A stretch of 64,000 nt of DNA from Chamaecrista fasciculata (lineage: Eukaryota; Streptophyta; Magnoliopsida; Fabales; Fabaceae), in NCBI GenBank assembly GCA_003254925.1, contig QANZ01005497.1, positions 125,136-189,135 on the forward strand, read 5' to 3'. Below, piece after piece: positions 1-11,734 of this stretch (its first letter is position 1; each line of letters starts with the position of its first letter). Under the pieces are notes generated by a model. The model saw nothing but the letters and a program-made list of their open reading frames with translations, made no database searches and was not told the origin of the DNA. The translations under genes were made by a program, and so were the position numbers.

Positions 1-30
<30 letters not shown>
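1..30. repeat. (AT)n microsatellite
   Basis: The window opens on an uninterrupted AT dinucleotide run that is probably longer to the left. It is a simple sequence repeat with no coding content. Confidence 0.95.
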
Positions 31-33
<3 letters not shown>

Positions 34-1034
34 GCTCAAACCTACCAGAAACGAGCCTTATGATAATTTTAATTATTAGTTATACCGAGCGTATTAATTG
101 TCCAAAGTGTAGGAAAAACATATAATTTGGCTTTTAGCTACGGCACATGGATATATATAGTTGACGATAATGTAGAAATCGACCAAAATTCCCACATTTT
201 TTTATTTAAAAATCTTAGTCTGAATTTATTAATATTCTTCTCCAAATCTCCATTTATAGCTAAACAAGCACTAGTACTTTGCCAAGCCACTCTCCACATG
301 CACGGTAGCCATAGAATTTGTAGTTGGAAAACGGAAAACGACCTTATATTTATTTAAAAAAATATACTCTAACCAACGAAATCTTTACGGAACAATAATG
401 ATTTAAACAAATTTAAAAATGTTTTTCTTTTGCTGAAAATTGTAAAAAATGGTTAACTCACATCCACTCACAAAGCGTGACCATTGGTAGTCATTATGTA
501 CAAGCTAGCTAGATTGACATATTTTTATAAGGTAGGTAAGGACTTAAGTAAAAACTTGTATATATTCTCAATAAGATTTCTTAATAAATATTTGATACCT
601 GACAAAATTTTTATATATAACTAATCTTGATAGAGTAAAAATATTAAACATGTATTTTGTATAACCAATCATTAAAGAGAGAAAATATAACTCGAATCCC
701 CTATGCATGCATGGAAGATGGATATTAGGCATCTGTGCTGACAACTATAAGCTCATCATAACTCATGTTAAGCTATGGTATTTATTTGTTATAAATATAT
801 ATAGTTTATTTTATAGAAAAATATAAAATGTTCATAAGTACGTTCACATTTATTTTTATTAACGTGATATTATTTTCTAAATTTTTTAATTACTTAATCC
901 TTCCAATCGATCCAATGTATGAGCGCAGAATCATGATGTGGTAAACTAACTAATTAACAAATATTTAAATATATGATACGTCAGTAATGAATAATTAATA
1001 TTTATTATTTATTAGACAAGAATGAGCCTAATTA
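31..1034. other. AT-rich intergenic DNA
   Basis: The stretch is AT-rich, with many short homopolymers and stop codons in all frames. A 76-codon open frame at 127-357 shows no recognisable domain and has ordinary intergenic base composition. I see no gene, RNA or bounded element here. Confidence 0.6.
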
Positions 1035-1048
1035 TTATAGCCGTTATA

Positions 1049-1233
1049 ATCAAGTTTGGTTGGTCTAGTGGTTAACTCATTAGGTCATTTAAACAAGTGT
1101 CGGGGGTTTGATCCCCGCCTTGTGTATGCAGCAACCAATTGACCAGCGACAAACTCTTAAATGGAGCTCAGATCTGCGGAAGATTAGTCCTTAGTCCATC
1201 GGGTTGGGGAATACCTTGAGCAACCAAAAAAAA
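1049..1233 (+). mobile_element. tRNA-derived SINE, copy 1
   Basis: The 5' part looks like a pol III internal promoter: an A-box-like GGTCTAGTGGTTA followed about 35 bases later by a B-box-like GGTTTGATCC. A conserved body and an ACCAAAAAAA tail follow. The element is flanked by imperfect 14-bp direct repeats, TTATAGCCGTTATA at 1035-1048 and TTATAGCTATTATA at 1234-1247, as expected for LINE-driven insertion. A second copy lies at 21479-21662 with its own different target duplication, so this is a dispersed family. The two mismatches between the duplications suggest an older insertion than copy 2. It has no protein; a SINE borrows LINE machinery. Confidence 0.88.
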
Positions 1234-1247
1234 TTATAGCTATTATA

Positions 1248-2772
1248 TATGATTAGGAGAGATGTCATAGTGGACGAGTCCAGTATTTCCAATTATCTAT
1301 GTTCAATTTTTAATGTTTGAAAACTTATTTGACCCATAAAAAAAACCTTAACATATATATGTCTTAAGGGCACATGTTAGAAGGACCCTTAGATTATTAG
1401 CTTGGAAATTTTCTTTCTCTCGAGTCACCCGGCGGCAAGAAATATTAAAGCATTTCATCAGTGCCCCAAATTGAATGGGTGGCATGTGAAAAGCCAATGA
1501 AAGATTTCCGTATCTCACCACTACTAGGAATTAATAAAAATATTTCAGCCACCAACAAATCAAATTATAGTTATAAGTGAGTCAATGCTACCGGAAATTA
1601 TTTTTATCAAACATATAATCAATCAAATTCCAATCAGTGATTCACAACAACAAATCATTTTTCTTGTTTAGATTGGCATGCATTGGTTTACTAATAATGG
1701 CGTCATCATATACTGAACAAGAGCTAACTAGCGCATATATGTATACACTTCACATGCAATTAAGTGAATGTGTGATGTGATATAACATTAGAGGAGTAAC
1801 ATAACATTCTGGACGTTCGCCTCGTCCAAAGAAATATCAATTCGATCAATCAGCTTTTTTGTTCTGTTAATATAATGTTAAAAAGTGACTCAACAAAAAG
1901 CTCATTACGCATATAATAGAGAGAGTTTGTGATTGGTGGAGAGGCAGCCAACGCATATCTACTTCACCGTGTATCATCAATTGTTGGCAGACAAAATTAC
2001 AAAAGCAAGTCTATGACTATAAGCAGTGATGATTGCTCCCAGAAAGTTCAACAAAGCAAAGTCTTTTAAAAAAGATTTCTTGCAAGCAACCTTTTTACTT
2101 TGGCGCTTTCCACACATATTTTTTTACTCTTGGCTAATTCTACACATACCCCTTTCTTTCAGTTCAAGACAGAGGTGGTATGTAAGAGATCGAGTCAGAT
2201 CTGATCCCTTCCCTTGTGCTAATCAGTTCATAATTGTCTCATCGGACAAAATAATAATAATAATAACAAAAAATGAGATCCATGAAATATGATGGGTCAC
2301 CGTGAAAAACTGCCAAAGGTGTAAAAGGTCGGTTTCTGGAAGACCGGTTGCCAGCGTCGGCAACCGTATCCACCGTCTGTGGACGCTTATCTCGCCGGTG
2401 CCATTTATTACGTACACGTACGTAATTCATGTGTTTGTCGTTCGCACACGTCATTATTGAGTGCTATTTAGTTATTTTAATTTATATAAAAATCTGCAGA
2501 TCAATTTAAATATTTATTTCTGCAAGTTGCAATAATGGGATTTCCTTCCTCGGGATAATTACGCGACCATTCACTAAAATAATTCTACTATTGATGATAC
2601 CAATAATAAGATTTTAATGCGCAGGGAATTAACGATCCAAACCAAGGCTGACTAAAGCCACACCTCACATCCACATGGATAGAGTGCTCTTTCTCTTTCT
2701 ATCTCTACATTTTGGTCAACCTAGCAAAAAATTAATTTGAAGTAGCTAGCAGGTTGTGCATGCGCGTTCACA
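1248..2772. other. Intergenic DNA downstream of ACC synthase
   Basis: Non-coding, AT-rich sequence lying 3' of the minus-strand ACC synthase gene; its right end should contain that gene's 3' UTR. The open frames at 2026-2292 (+) and 2223-2454 (-) overlap each other on opposite strands and show no known motif. I see no bounded element. Confidence 0.5.
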
Positions 2773-4331
2773 CTAACGATCTTGTTGATCACGGACACGC
2801 GAGGATAGCAAAAAAACCCATTTGCACAATGACTTTCTCTTGGGAATCACAGAGGAATAGTGAGGAATATTGCTCCGATTGGAGGAGTCGACGAAGACCT
2901 TCAATCGTTTCATGGCCAAGTTTAGAGTGTGGTCGGACATGTTGGCAAAGCAGACTCGGAACCAACCCGGTTCGGAGCAATGGCATGATGAACCGGGTGA
3001 GATATTCAAACGCACGTCGTACACTATCTTCTTCCACAGCTCCTTCTCTGCTTCGAAAGTATTGGAGTTCATGAGGTGCCTCATGTCCACCCAACAAAAC
3101 AACCCTGCATTGCTGTTAAGGCACCCGATTCCGGCTTTCTCGAGGCCCGAAACGAGCATCTTATGGCGTCGTTTGAGCCTCTTTTGATTCTGGGAGATGT
3201 AGGTGGTGGTGAACTTGTTGTCACCCAGCATGGCAGACAGAAGATACTGAGTTTGAGAAGACACCAATCCGAAGCTCGACATTTTGGTGGCAGCGGCCAC
3301 GACGGTGTCGTTTTGGGAGTAAATTGCACCAACTCGGAAACCGGGTAAACCCAAGTCTTTAGAGAGACTGTAAACGACATGAACTCTATCCCAAAGAAGG
3401 ATGTTGCGGTCCTTAAGGACTTGCATGACACTTAGGAAACGTGGAGAGGTAAAAACAGTGGCGGAGTAAATCTCGTCGCTGATTAAGTGCATGTGAGGCT
3501 TGTCACGTATGAAGTCAATGAGAAGGTTCAACTCATGGCGAGACATAGTGGTGCCGAGTGGGTTAGAGGGGTTGGTGATCATAACGCCTTTTACTCGAAG
3601 CTTACGCTTGTGGGCGTCTTCGTAAGCTTGTTGCAACGCTGATTCAGTGAGTTGGAAGTTATTGGAGCTGGTGCATTGTATTGGAACAATCTCTACCCCG
3701 GTTCGCCACTTGAGGTCTCTGTCGAATCTGCACCAGTAGTGCAATGTAAGCAAGATCTATCACATCAATATCAGGAGAATATATGTATTTTTAATTAATT
3801 AATTATTAACTACACGTAACGTACCCAGGGTAGTAAGGAGCGGGAAGGAGAAAAGCGTCTCCTGGATCGGCGAGGCAGAACATGAGAGTCTCGTTGGCGG
3901 AAGTGGAGCCTGCAGCGAGGACGATGTGGTTTGGATCAAATGTGATTTTGTTTCCTCGAATCTTGGCCATGAAGTCAACCAATGCCTTCTTGAAGGCGGG
4001 AAGCCCATGGTAGTCTTGGAACAGAGCCAGCTCTCTCAATATTGATTTCCCATTCCTCTTCATTCCTGATACCTCTGGGTTCTTAGCCACCCATGACTCC
4101 AGCAGATCAAATGATACCTGAATTTGTATATCACACTCATCATCACTTACTAATAACTAATAACTAACTAACTAATTAACGTACCTGATTCTCTGCAAGA
4201 CCCATCTGAATTATTCCATTGGGATTCAGAATCTCGTCGTATGGGTTCTTCTCGTATTCCTGCCATCCCAGGAAATATGAGGAATCTTGGCCGTGACTGT
4301 TGCACGTGGCTTTTTTAGACAACAGACCCAT
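2773..4331 (-). CDS. ACS: 1-aminocyclopropane-1-carboxylate synthase, type II (ACS9-like)
   Basis: A PLP enzyme converting S-adenosylmethionine to ACC, the committed step of ethylene synthesis in the cytosol. Exons on the minus strand are 4331-4185, 4117-3825 and 3727-2773, with GT-AG introns of 67 and 97 nt, giving 464 residues, a normal length. Family boxes are intact: GLAENQ near residue 44, [14 protein letters not shown] in exon 2, NPSNPLGT near 199, [14 protein letters not shown] with the PLP lysine at K270, and WFRVCFANM with the substrate-carboxylate arginine at R404. The start is the first ATG, giving the usual MGLLS-type N-terminus. The tail [15 protein letters not shown] (residues 450-464) resembles the WVF-type TOE degron of type II isozymes, with a leucine where an arginine is usual. 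No stop or frameshift is present, so the gene looks functional. The exact paralogue (ACS5/9 versus ACS4/8) is inferred mainly from the neighbours. Confidence 0.95.
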
Positions 4332-4543
4332 TTTTTTTTTAAGGGGAAGAAGAACAACTCTCTCTTTCTCTCTCTCTCTCTGTGAAGAATACTAGAATAT
4401 AGCTTGGTGCAAAATTTGCACACCCCAACACGTATAATTTGGGAGTTTAATTGGGCGTAGACGAATAGGGGAGTGAGAAGGGGTTGGAACACCAGTCTTG
4501 AGGAATTGGTTTGTGATATGCACATCCATGTAGCTCTTGGGGG

Positions 4544-4550
4544 TATTTAT
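4544..4550 (-). promoter_or_regulatory. TATA-like box of the ACC synthase gene
   Basis: Read on the minus strand this is ATAAATA, followed by CCCC-rich sequence, 213 nt upstream of the ATG. Transcription would start near 4515-4520 and give a 5' UTR of about 185 nt that includes a purine (GA) tract at 4358-4382. Position and composition support it; no other TATA-like motif lies closer to the gene at a sensible distance. Confidence 0.5.
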
Positions 4551-4720
4551 GGATCACACCTTGGGGTTTTAAATTTACAAAAAAGAAAATGGAAAACACA
4601 TTTCACTAACTAAATCCTTTTTCTTATATTTTTCTTTCTTCTAAAAGAGTTTATCATTTTAACTCCCTAAAAAATGGAGTCTGACATTTATACATGACAA
4701 ATCTTATTGGGGAAGAATGC

Positions 4721-4726
4721 CACGTG
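4721..4726. promoter_or_regulatory. G-box CACGTG upstream of ACC synthase
   Basis: A palindromic CACGTG inside CCACGTGG, about 390 nt upstream of the ACC synthase ATG. G-boxes bind bZIP and bHLH factors in plant promoters. A W-box-like TTGACC follows at about 4750. The motif is exact, but regulation through it is inferred. Confidence 0.4.
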
Positions 4727-4731
4727 GTGTG

Positions 4732-6632
4732 ACAATTGACAAAAAACACTTTGACCAAAACGAGAGAGAGAGGAACTGTTTCTTATTTTATTTTACTTGA
4801 TTTATTATTGGACGAGAGGGATCGATATGAATATGATGTGTTATTTTATACGCGCTTTCTCCACCGGCCCCAACATGTCACCGGGAGTTCACGCTTCCAA
4901 GTGTTACTCCATCAGTCCCAGACCCAGTTACTAAATACCCAATAATAATTCACAAAATAAACTGTGGAAAGGTGTACACTCATCTGCTATAAGAATGGTG
5001 TTATGACGACGTTTACTTATAATTAATTAACATATATAATAAAGAAGGACTCAAGATCAATTTATCAAATAATCGAAATTTTTAAGAACTTATATATATG
5101 TATATATTTACACACGTACGTACGTAGTCAAGTTCTGATATCGAACAAAGCTAAAAAAAAAAGGTGAGAAATTAATTTTGTTTGCTTGAGGGGTGTAGAA
5201 GGGTCAATGGAAAATGCCGACAACAAATCTCATTGTAGTGAAAATGGGTCATTAGTGACCCAGTTGGTCCATATAGGATGGTACGTATGCCTCCTGGTTG
5301 CATCAAACAGGCCCCAATTCAAATCCTTCATTGTCGGCCATTTTCTCTAAGCCGCTTTTTAACCCCTTTACATCAACTTTAATTTGTTCCTCACATTTAT
5401 CGCTTCTCTTCCAACAATTCTACCAAGTATACAACAATTTATTTAAAATTAGAGTGTTCCAACAATACTATTACTTTTATAGAATTTCAAGATCTTAATT
5501 GGAATGCGAGATCAATAAATCACTATGCTTCCCTCTTCTTCAATTTTATGTACGTTTCGCTGTCAATTATACTACGACCTTACTCTGTCAATCATATTTA
5601 TACTCTAACTCTATACTCTTCCACCAACTTATTGCATTACATAAGCATATCATTTCCACACTATCTTATATATTAATTGTTCCTCAATTTCACTTTACTC
5701 TATTATTGTTTACGATGATGGTGATGCTCGCTGCGCTGTCCTCAGGTTACAAGTTTCAACGACATACTAATTAAAACAATTGGGAAAAATAAAATAAAAA
5801 AAAATTGAATGCAAAACGGCGGGTTGCCAATTGCTAGTCTTAATAATTTTTTTTCGTGATTTTTTTTTTCTTTTCTTTAATTTTGTCGTAAAACTCTATA
5901 CATGCAATTGCAATACTTTTATTTTATACTCAATATATTGGTAATTGAGTAGTAGTTGTAACTAAGATGATGAAACTCGAAGTTTACTAATATATATTAA
6001 ATATATATTTATTTTATATATTATAAAATTAATAAATTATATATAGTTATAGTCGAATATAAATTAATAAATGTTAATATATAGTATTTTAATTATAAAA
6101 AATATGTTAAAAAATTATTTTTGATTAATATATTTTTATAAATAAAAAATATAAAATTAAAATAAATACATAAGAAACGAAAAATAGATAATTAATTAAA
6201 ATGGTTACAACACGAATTAAAGATTACTTCCTTTTTTTAAATTGCAGTACAAATTAAATTTAATAAAATATAATTATTTTATTAAGTTTTTAATATTATT
6301 ATTTTACATTATACATATCTTGGGAAAAGAAGAAAATAAGTAGGAATATCAATAAAGTAAATATCTAACAAAATTAATATATATATGTATATATATATGT
6401 TTATTTTTATGGAAAAAGTAAAGCTTCTATTAATACACCGCCCATCAAATTATTATTGGGAATGAAATCATGAATTAAAGGCCCATAATGAAAAGTGAAA
6501 ATAGAGGAAAAACCGAAAAAGTAATTCCATGTCATTTACCAAAAATACAAAGAAAACGGAGAAAGTTAAAGAAGCTTCAATAAAAAAAGAAAACAAACCA
6601 GCAATTAACCACCGTGCCTTAGTGATTTTTTA
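4732..6632. other. AT-rich intergenic DNA upstream of ACC synthase
   Basis: Distal promoter and intergenic sequence. Open frames at 4736-4945, 5298-5498 and 5499-5774 have no recognisable domain. From about 5880 to 6400 the sequence is extremely AT-rich with TA-dinucleotide tracts. No bounded element was found. Confidence 0.5.
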
Positions 6633-6640
6633 CTTGGTAC

Positions 6641-7383
6641 CAGTGTTGTCATAACCGAACCGAACAAAGACTCGGACAAGTGTTCGATTCATGGTCGGAT
6701 CGGTTGAATCGGTCGGACCGAATGTTTGGACCGGATGACGTAATAAATAATTATTTTTAATATATTAAATATAAACCCTCTATATTTTTTTTTGGGTCTA
6801 AGAGATGCATTAAATCTATTAATTTATTAGATAAGTAAAACAATTGGTAAAGGAAAGCTAACAGAGCCTCAGAGAATGAAACCAACTGGCTGATGCTCTT
6901 GCTGGACAAGCTCTTTTATCTTGTTGCAATTTCACTTCCTTTTCTAGCTGCCCTTCTTTTGCTGTAATACCCTTTAATTCTGACAGAATGGGTGTTTATA
7001 CACCCCGAGGCATTGGGTAGTCTGTTTATTTATATTTTGATGTGAATGGAAACATCTTGAACCTTGTTCTGCTTTATATTACATTAATGCAAGCTCTTTT
7101 CTACGAAAAAAAAAAAAAGCTAACAGAGCCTCACAGTTGGGATGGTGCGCTGGAAGTGTGAAGAAAGGGCATGGGTTCGATCCTTAAAAGACTCAAAGCG
7201 ATTTTTTGTAAAAAAAATTGAGAACCGTCGGTCCGGTCCAGCGGTTGGTTCCGGTTTTCCGGTTCTTGGCCGGTTATTTCCGGTCCAACCATCATTCCGG
7301 TTCAAATGGTTGAACCAACTCGCTTGTGTCTTCGGGTAGCGGTCCAACCGGTCCGACTGGCCGGTCTGGTTTTCACATCATTG
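6641..7383. mobile_element. Non-autonomous hAT-type DNA transposon
   Basis: The element is bounded by a perfect 8-bp target duplication, CTTGGTAC at 6633-6640 and 7384-7391, the length made by hAT transposases. Its termini are imperfect inverted repeats: CAGTGTTGTCATAACCGAAC at the left and, on the opposite strand, CAATGATGTGAAAACCAGAC at the right. The subterminal regions (6655-6735 and 7225-7370) are dense in CCGGT/ACCGG motifs, a typical arrangement of short subterminal transposase-binding repeats. It has no transposase. A B-box-like GGGTTCGATCC lies at about 7172. It carries a nested LINE fragment at 6872-7115, so its original size was about 480 bp. Confidence 0.85.
6872..7115 (+). mobile_element. 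5'-truncated LINE inserted in the hAT element
   Basis: The left end encodes a decayed piece of the LINE RNase H C-terminus, in the frame NQLADALAGQ. A 3' UTR and a poly(A) run follow at about 7106-7118. It is flanked by a perfect 18-bp direct repeat, AAAGCTAACAGAGCCTCA, at 6854-6871 and 7116-7133. This is a dead-on-arrival copy left by incomplete reverse transcription. It must be younger than the hAT element that contains it. Confidence 0.88.
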
Positions 7384-7391
7384 CTTGGTAC

Positions 7392-8219
7392 TTTAATTAA
7401 GTGATGAGACTTCGAATTTTACCTTTAGGTATAGAATTTAGAAAGCATTTTGGATCAAACCTTTACCCTTAAGTGAAGGACTCACGGCGAAGGGATTAGT
7501 TAATGTTCCCGTTGATACCTTTAATTTATAAAAAAAAAAAAAAAACCAATTTGAACCGAAATCCTAATTCGCTTGACTCGGCTATGACCTGCGATTTTGA
7601 TTGAGTTCCAGCGAATTCACTCAATTTCAGCCAACTCTGACGTTTTTGTTTTTGGAGAGGAAGTCTTACGTTATTCAATGAATCGTATTGATTGTTAGGA
7701 TAAAAACGTAAACTTGAACGAGTCAACTCACGAGTTTGAAAATAATAGTTGTAACGATATTAATGAAAAAAAATAAAACTATTAATTTCGTTTTTAAATT
7801 TTACATTAATTATTAATTTTGTTTATAATTTTTTTGTCAATTTTATCTGTAATGTTTTATATTTTTGTTAATTTTATCATTTCTTTTTATTTTATCTAAA
7901 TATTAACGACATAATCTACGTGACTAATGATATGCAAGGTAAAATTGATAAAAAAAATTCAAATCCCAATTCAGATTGAAAAACAGGATATAGTCTGTCA
8001 CTAATTTATTGAAATAAATTAATAAAATTGATCAGAATGTAAAACATTAGAAACAAAATTAACAGCAAAAAAAAATTAGAGACGAAATTAATAATTATTA
8101 TAAAGTTTAAAAATGAAATTAGTACTTAAAAAAAGTAAAATAAAATAAAATATGCGCCCCTTATTTAATAGTTGATATAGCGTAAGTGGCTTCTAAGTTC
8201 TAACTAGTTAGATAAAAAA
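7392..8219. other. AT-rich intergenic DNA
   Basis: No gene is visible. At 7740-8130 runs of TTAATTTTGTT-type sequence and their complements face each other, so this could be an old foldback or MITE. I could not define its ends. Confidence 0.4.
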
Positions 8220-8550
8220 CCTGTTTGGATAAGTTTTTTTCATCTAAAAAATACTTTTTTAATTAAAAAAAGACCTTTTATAAACATAAAATCTTGTTTA
8301 GGTAAATTTTAAGAAAAAGGAGAAGTTACAAAAAAAAAAGTTAAATTTTTTTAAGAAGTTCAATTTTGTAGCTTCCACTTAAAGCACTTGTAAAAGCTAT
8401 TATTTTAGTTCATTTTATTAATTATAAGTACTTTGGTCATTTCTTATCCAAACAACTTTGATAATTAAAAATACTAATGTTTCACTCAAAAGAACTTTTA
8501 AAAAAGTTTGATAAATAAAGTTTTTTTTTTCATAAACTTATCCAAACAGG
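8220..8550. mobile_element. Foldback MITE
   Basis: Terminal inverted repeats CCTGTTTGGATAAG at 8220-8233 and CTTATCCAAACAGG at 8537-8550 enclose about 330 bp of AT-rich, partly self-complementary sequence without coding capacity. The CTGTTTGGATA-type terminus is common among plant MITEs. I could not find a convincing target-site duplication, so the superfamily is left open. Confidence 0.7.
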
Positions 8551-8646
8551 CTCAAAATGTCTTATAAACTAAACATTAAATATTATATTAATATAATAAT
8601 ATAAAATAATACTTTTAAAAAAATGACGACACAGGCTGGTTCATGG

Positions 8647-11330
8647 TTTTTTTTTTGGTAAAACTGGGTAATTCATTAAAGTGAAACAACAATACAAGAG
8701 TTCAAGTAACTAACAACATAGACAAAAACACAGAAAGCTTACAACTCAAAGAAACTGAAGAACAAAATGTAAAGACAATACAAGGAAGAAAAAACAAAAA
8801 AAAACAGACTGGAAACATGACAGAAAAATAAAAGCTCCTACTAAGGAGGCTTCCTCCTAGAATGTGACTTCAATCTTCTCTCTACTCCTATTTCCATAAA
8901 GTCTTGATGAAATAAGAGATACAAAAAGGGAGGAAGAGATTCAAAAACAGTAAAGTGAAGTTGTTATTTCCTCCCATGGTTAGCCAAAGCATCAGCACGG
9001 GGGTTAGCTTCCCTCAAAATATGTTCCATCTTGCAGTCATCCAATTGCGTGATAAGGAATCTGCAGTTTGAAATTAATGTGTATTGGGGGTGATGAGAGT
9101 AATAAGGTTCTTGGAAATAAGAGAGTCGGTTTCAATTATTAGCTTCTTAGTGTTTAAAGAGAGTGCAAGTTCAATGCCTCTCATGATACCCCATAATTCA
9201 GCAGTTAGGGAAGTTCCATATTCCATAAAAGAGCTAAAGCCAGCAATCCAGTTACCATTACAATCTCTCACAGTTCCACCTGCACCAATTAGATTTCCTT
9301 TTGCAGATCCATCAACATTTAGTTTTAGAAAATCATTATCAGGTCTCTGACAAAAGACTGAAGATCTTATTGGAGTTGAAATGGGGGGAGGTGCAGTGGA
9401 AGGGTTTGGGTTGAGATAGAAGTATTCAACGAATTTAAATAAAGCTGAATTAATAATGTTAGAGTAGGAGGACTGTTTTTTTTTTTAAGATGAAAGCATT
9501 TCTGTATAACCAGATTTCTGTATACCAGGGAATGTTTTTAAAAAGAAAAGAATCATTGCAATTATGCTTAATTCATTGGCTAAAGTTACATTGCTAAACA
9601 TTAATGTTTTTAGAAAGTAAAACCCATAAAGAATTGAGTTTAATACATGACCTGAAAGCATGATCAATGCATTCATTTAATAAACCACATAGAGGACAAA
9701 GGGGGGAGGATATAATATTTCTTTTGAAAAGTTTTTCACAGACCAGAAGAGAATTTTTCAAAAGTTGCCATAAAAAATACTTGACTCTAACATGAATATT
9801 AAGCTTCCAAACCCAAAGAAAAGTATGAGGTGCAAGAAGAGTGGTACTGGATTGTGTAGTATTAACTTGGTTAGTGAGCATGATATAGCAAGTCTTAAGG
9901 GAGAAAAGACCATTCCTAGCAGGGCCCCGAGAGTAAGTATCAGGAACTTGAGTGTCAAAGTTTAGAGTTACATAATTTAATTCAAATGCAATATTGTCAG
10001 GAATGATGTGAGAGAGAAGAGTTGGGTTCATTTGAAATAAAGTGAGTTAACATTTAAACTTGCCACATGCAGAGGAAGAGGGCCAATAATTCTAGAGCTA
10101 AGAGGACCATTAGGTAACCAGTTAATTACCATCCCAGAAAGAGGTATCTAGACCATTACCAATGACAGTTTTTAGACCAACAGAAAGCAAATTTGATCCT
10201 TTGTCCATGCTTCTGCGAATAATGGATTTAGAATGAGAATTCTTGGACAAATTAGCACCATATTACGCTAGTAAGACCTTAGAGTAAAGAGCAGTTTTAA
10301 TAATTTTTATGTGCCAATTTAACTTGACCATATAGCAAGCATTTACTAGAGAGGCTTTCCTAATGCCTAGGCCACCTAAATATTTAAGTTTGGTGATTAT
10401 ATTCCAGTTTAATAGATGGCATTTTTTATTATTAACAGAGTGGTTCCAGAAAAAACAGCGGGCAAGCCTATCAATTTGACTGTGTATTTTAGTTGGGAGA
10501 TAGAAGACATTCATATAGTAGTTAGGTATAGTAGACATAGTAGATTTAATGAGTTGCACTCTACCAGCTAAAGACAGACAACCCAGCTTCCAGGCTTCTA
10601 ATCTATTATTAATTTTATCAAGGATGAAATTAAAGTCAGTTTTTCTATAGAGAGGTTTGAGTGGAAAACCTAGATAAGAGCCTAGATTATTTGAGAAATG
10701 TAAGTTTATAGTACGGGATAGAATGACTCTACTATTATTGGAGACAATAGGAAAAACCAGATTTTAGATTTGTCTCTATTTATTTGCAAACCAGAAATAT
10801 CAGAGAAGGTTGTAAGAGTCTTAAAAATAGAGGAACATCCCTGTTTTGTTTCCTTTGCAAATAAAATAATATCATCAGCAAATAATAGGTGTGAAAAGGA
10901 TAAATTAGAGCTACAAAAAGTGAAAGGAGTCCAGTTTTTAGAACTGACCTCATGATCAATTAGATGAGTTAGTAATTCCATAGCTATTATAAAGAGGTAG
11001 GGTGAAATAGGATCACCTTGTTTTATGCCTCTAGAGGGAGTGAAAGGGAGATCTTTAAAACCATTAATAATAGGATGGTAAGAGGTGTTTTGAAGACAAT
11101 ATTGAAGAAGGTTGATTCACTCGGATGAAAAGTTTAATCTAGCAAGCATACAAAAGAGGTAATCCCAAAAAATATTATCAAAAGCTTTGTTTAAGTCAAT
11201 CTTGATCATTAGCCAACCCGTGTTAGATTTAAAGTAAAACATGAAGTGCTGTATCTCTTGAGCAATAATAAAATCCTTATTGAAAGGAGTGTTGTATCTC
11301 AACAAACATTTTTTATATTTAGCCACAACA
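8647..11330 (-). pseudogene. Decayed, 5'-truncated LINE (RT, zinc-finger, RNase H)
   Basis: Reading leftward on the minus strand, the order is reverse transcriptase, zf-RVT region, RNase H, 3' UTR and poly(A) (a T-run at about 8647-8656 on the plus strand). The RT begins near its KIDLNKAFD motif (about 11190), keeps the catalytic FADD motif (about 10880) and runs to about 10260. The zinc-binding CPLCG motif is near 9700. RNase H carries a TAELWG motif near 9200 and an REANP-ADALA end near 8985. The endonuclease ORF and the N-terminus of RT are absent, and several frameshifts split the frame, so it cannot be active. No clear target duplication was found around it. Confidence 0.88.
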
Positions 11331-11685
11331 ATAACTCATTATTTGAACTTTTTTATACGAAATTAATATCACAACAAAGATTCTGAAACAGGTTGTTTAA
11401 TAAGGTGGGGCCCACAGAAATGTTGTTGAGAAAGGGTCATTATTTCTTGATGACATCTACCAAGGGACATAGTGAAGATTGGCGGGGCTTGTGTCGTAAA
11501 TTATGGGTGTGTAACTTAATCATCATTTAATTAAAAGGAAAGCAATGCTTAGGGTCCGTTTTACCAAGTTGGTAAATTCAGAAGAAACACAACAAAGCAA
11601 CAAACAATGATCGGCCCTCAGTTTTTAGCAACCAGATTTCTCAGTAACATTATAGAGAAAGCGAAAATAAATAATGCAAGTTGAT
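11331..11685. other. Intergenic DNA
   Basis: No open frame with a domain, no RNA gene and no bounded repeat was seen. It separates the LINE remnant from the minute LINE insertion at about 11702. Confidence 0.4.
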
Positions 11686-11701
11686 CCCTTCTTTATTCTT
11701 T

Positions 11702-11718
11702 TTTTTTTTTTGGTAAAG
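11702..11718 (-). mobile_element. Minute LINE 3'-end insertion (about 17 bp)
   Basis: A perfect 16-bp direct repeat, CCCTTCTTTATTCTTT, occurs at 11686-11701 and 11719-11734. Between the copies is only a T-run followed by GGTAAAG; on the minus strand this is CTTTACC followed by poly(A). The LINE remnant at 8647 ends in the same TTTTACC-poly(A) arrangement. The simplest reading is target-primed reverse transcription that aborted just beyond the poly(A) tail. Confidence 0.7.
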
Positions 11719-11734
11719 CCCTTCTTTATTCTTT

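Noticed and set aside
1060..1120. Possible tRNA gene
   Set aside because: A- and B-box-like motifs are present, but no cloverleaf or discriminator end; the body, tail and TSD identify a SINE. The same applies at 21490 and to the lone B-box at 7172.
2754..3348. Plus-strand open frames of 90-106 codons
   Set aside because: They lie antisense to ACC synthase exon 3, whose minus-strand frame matches the family throughout.
5298..5774. Two adjacent plus-strand frames (66 and 91 codons)
   Set aside because: AT-rich, low complexity, no domain and no promoter or splice context that would support a gene.
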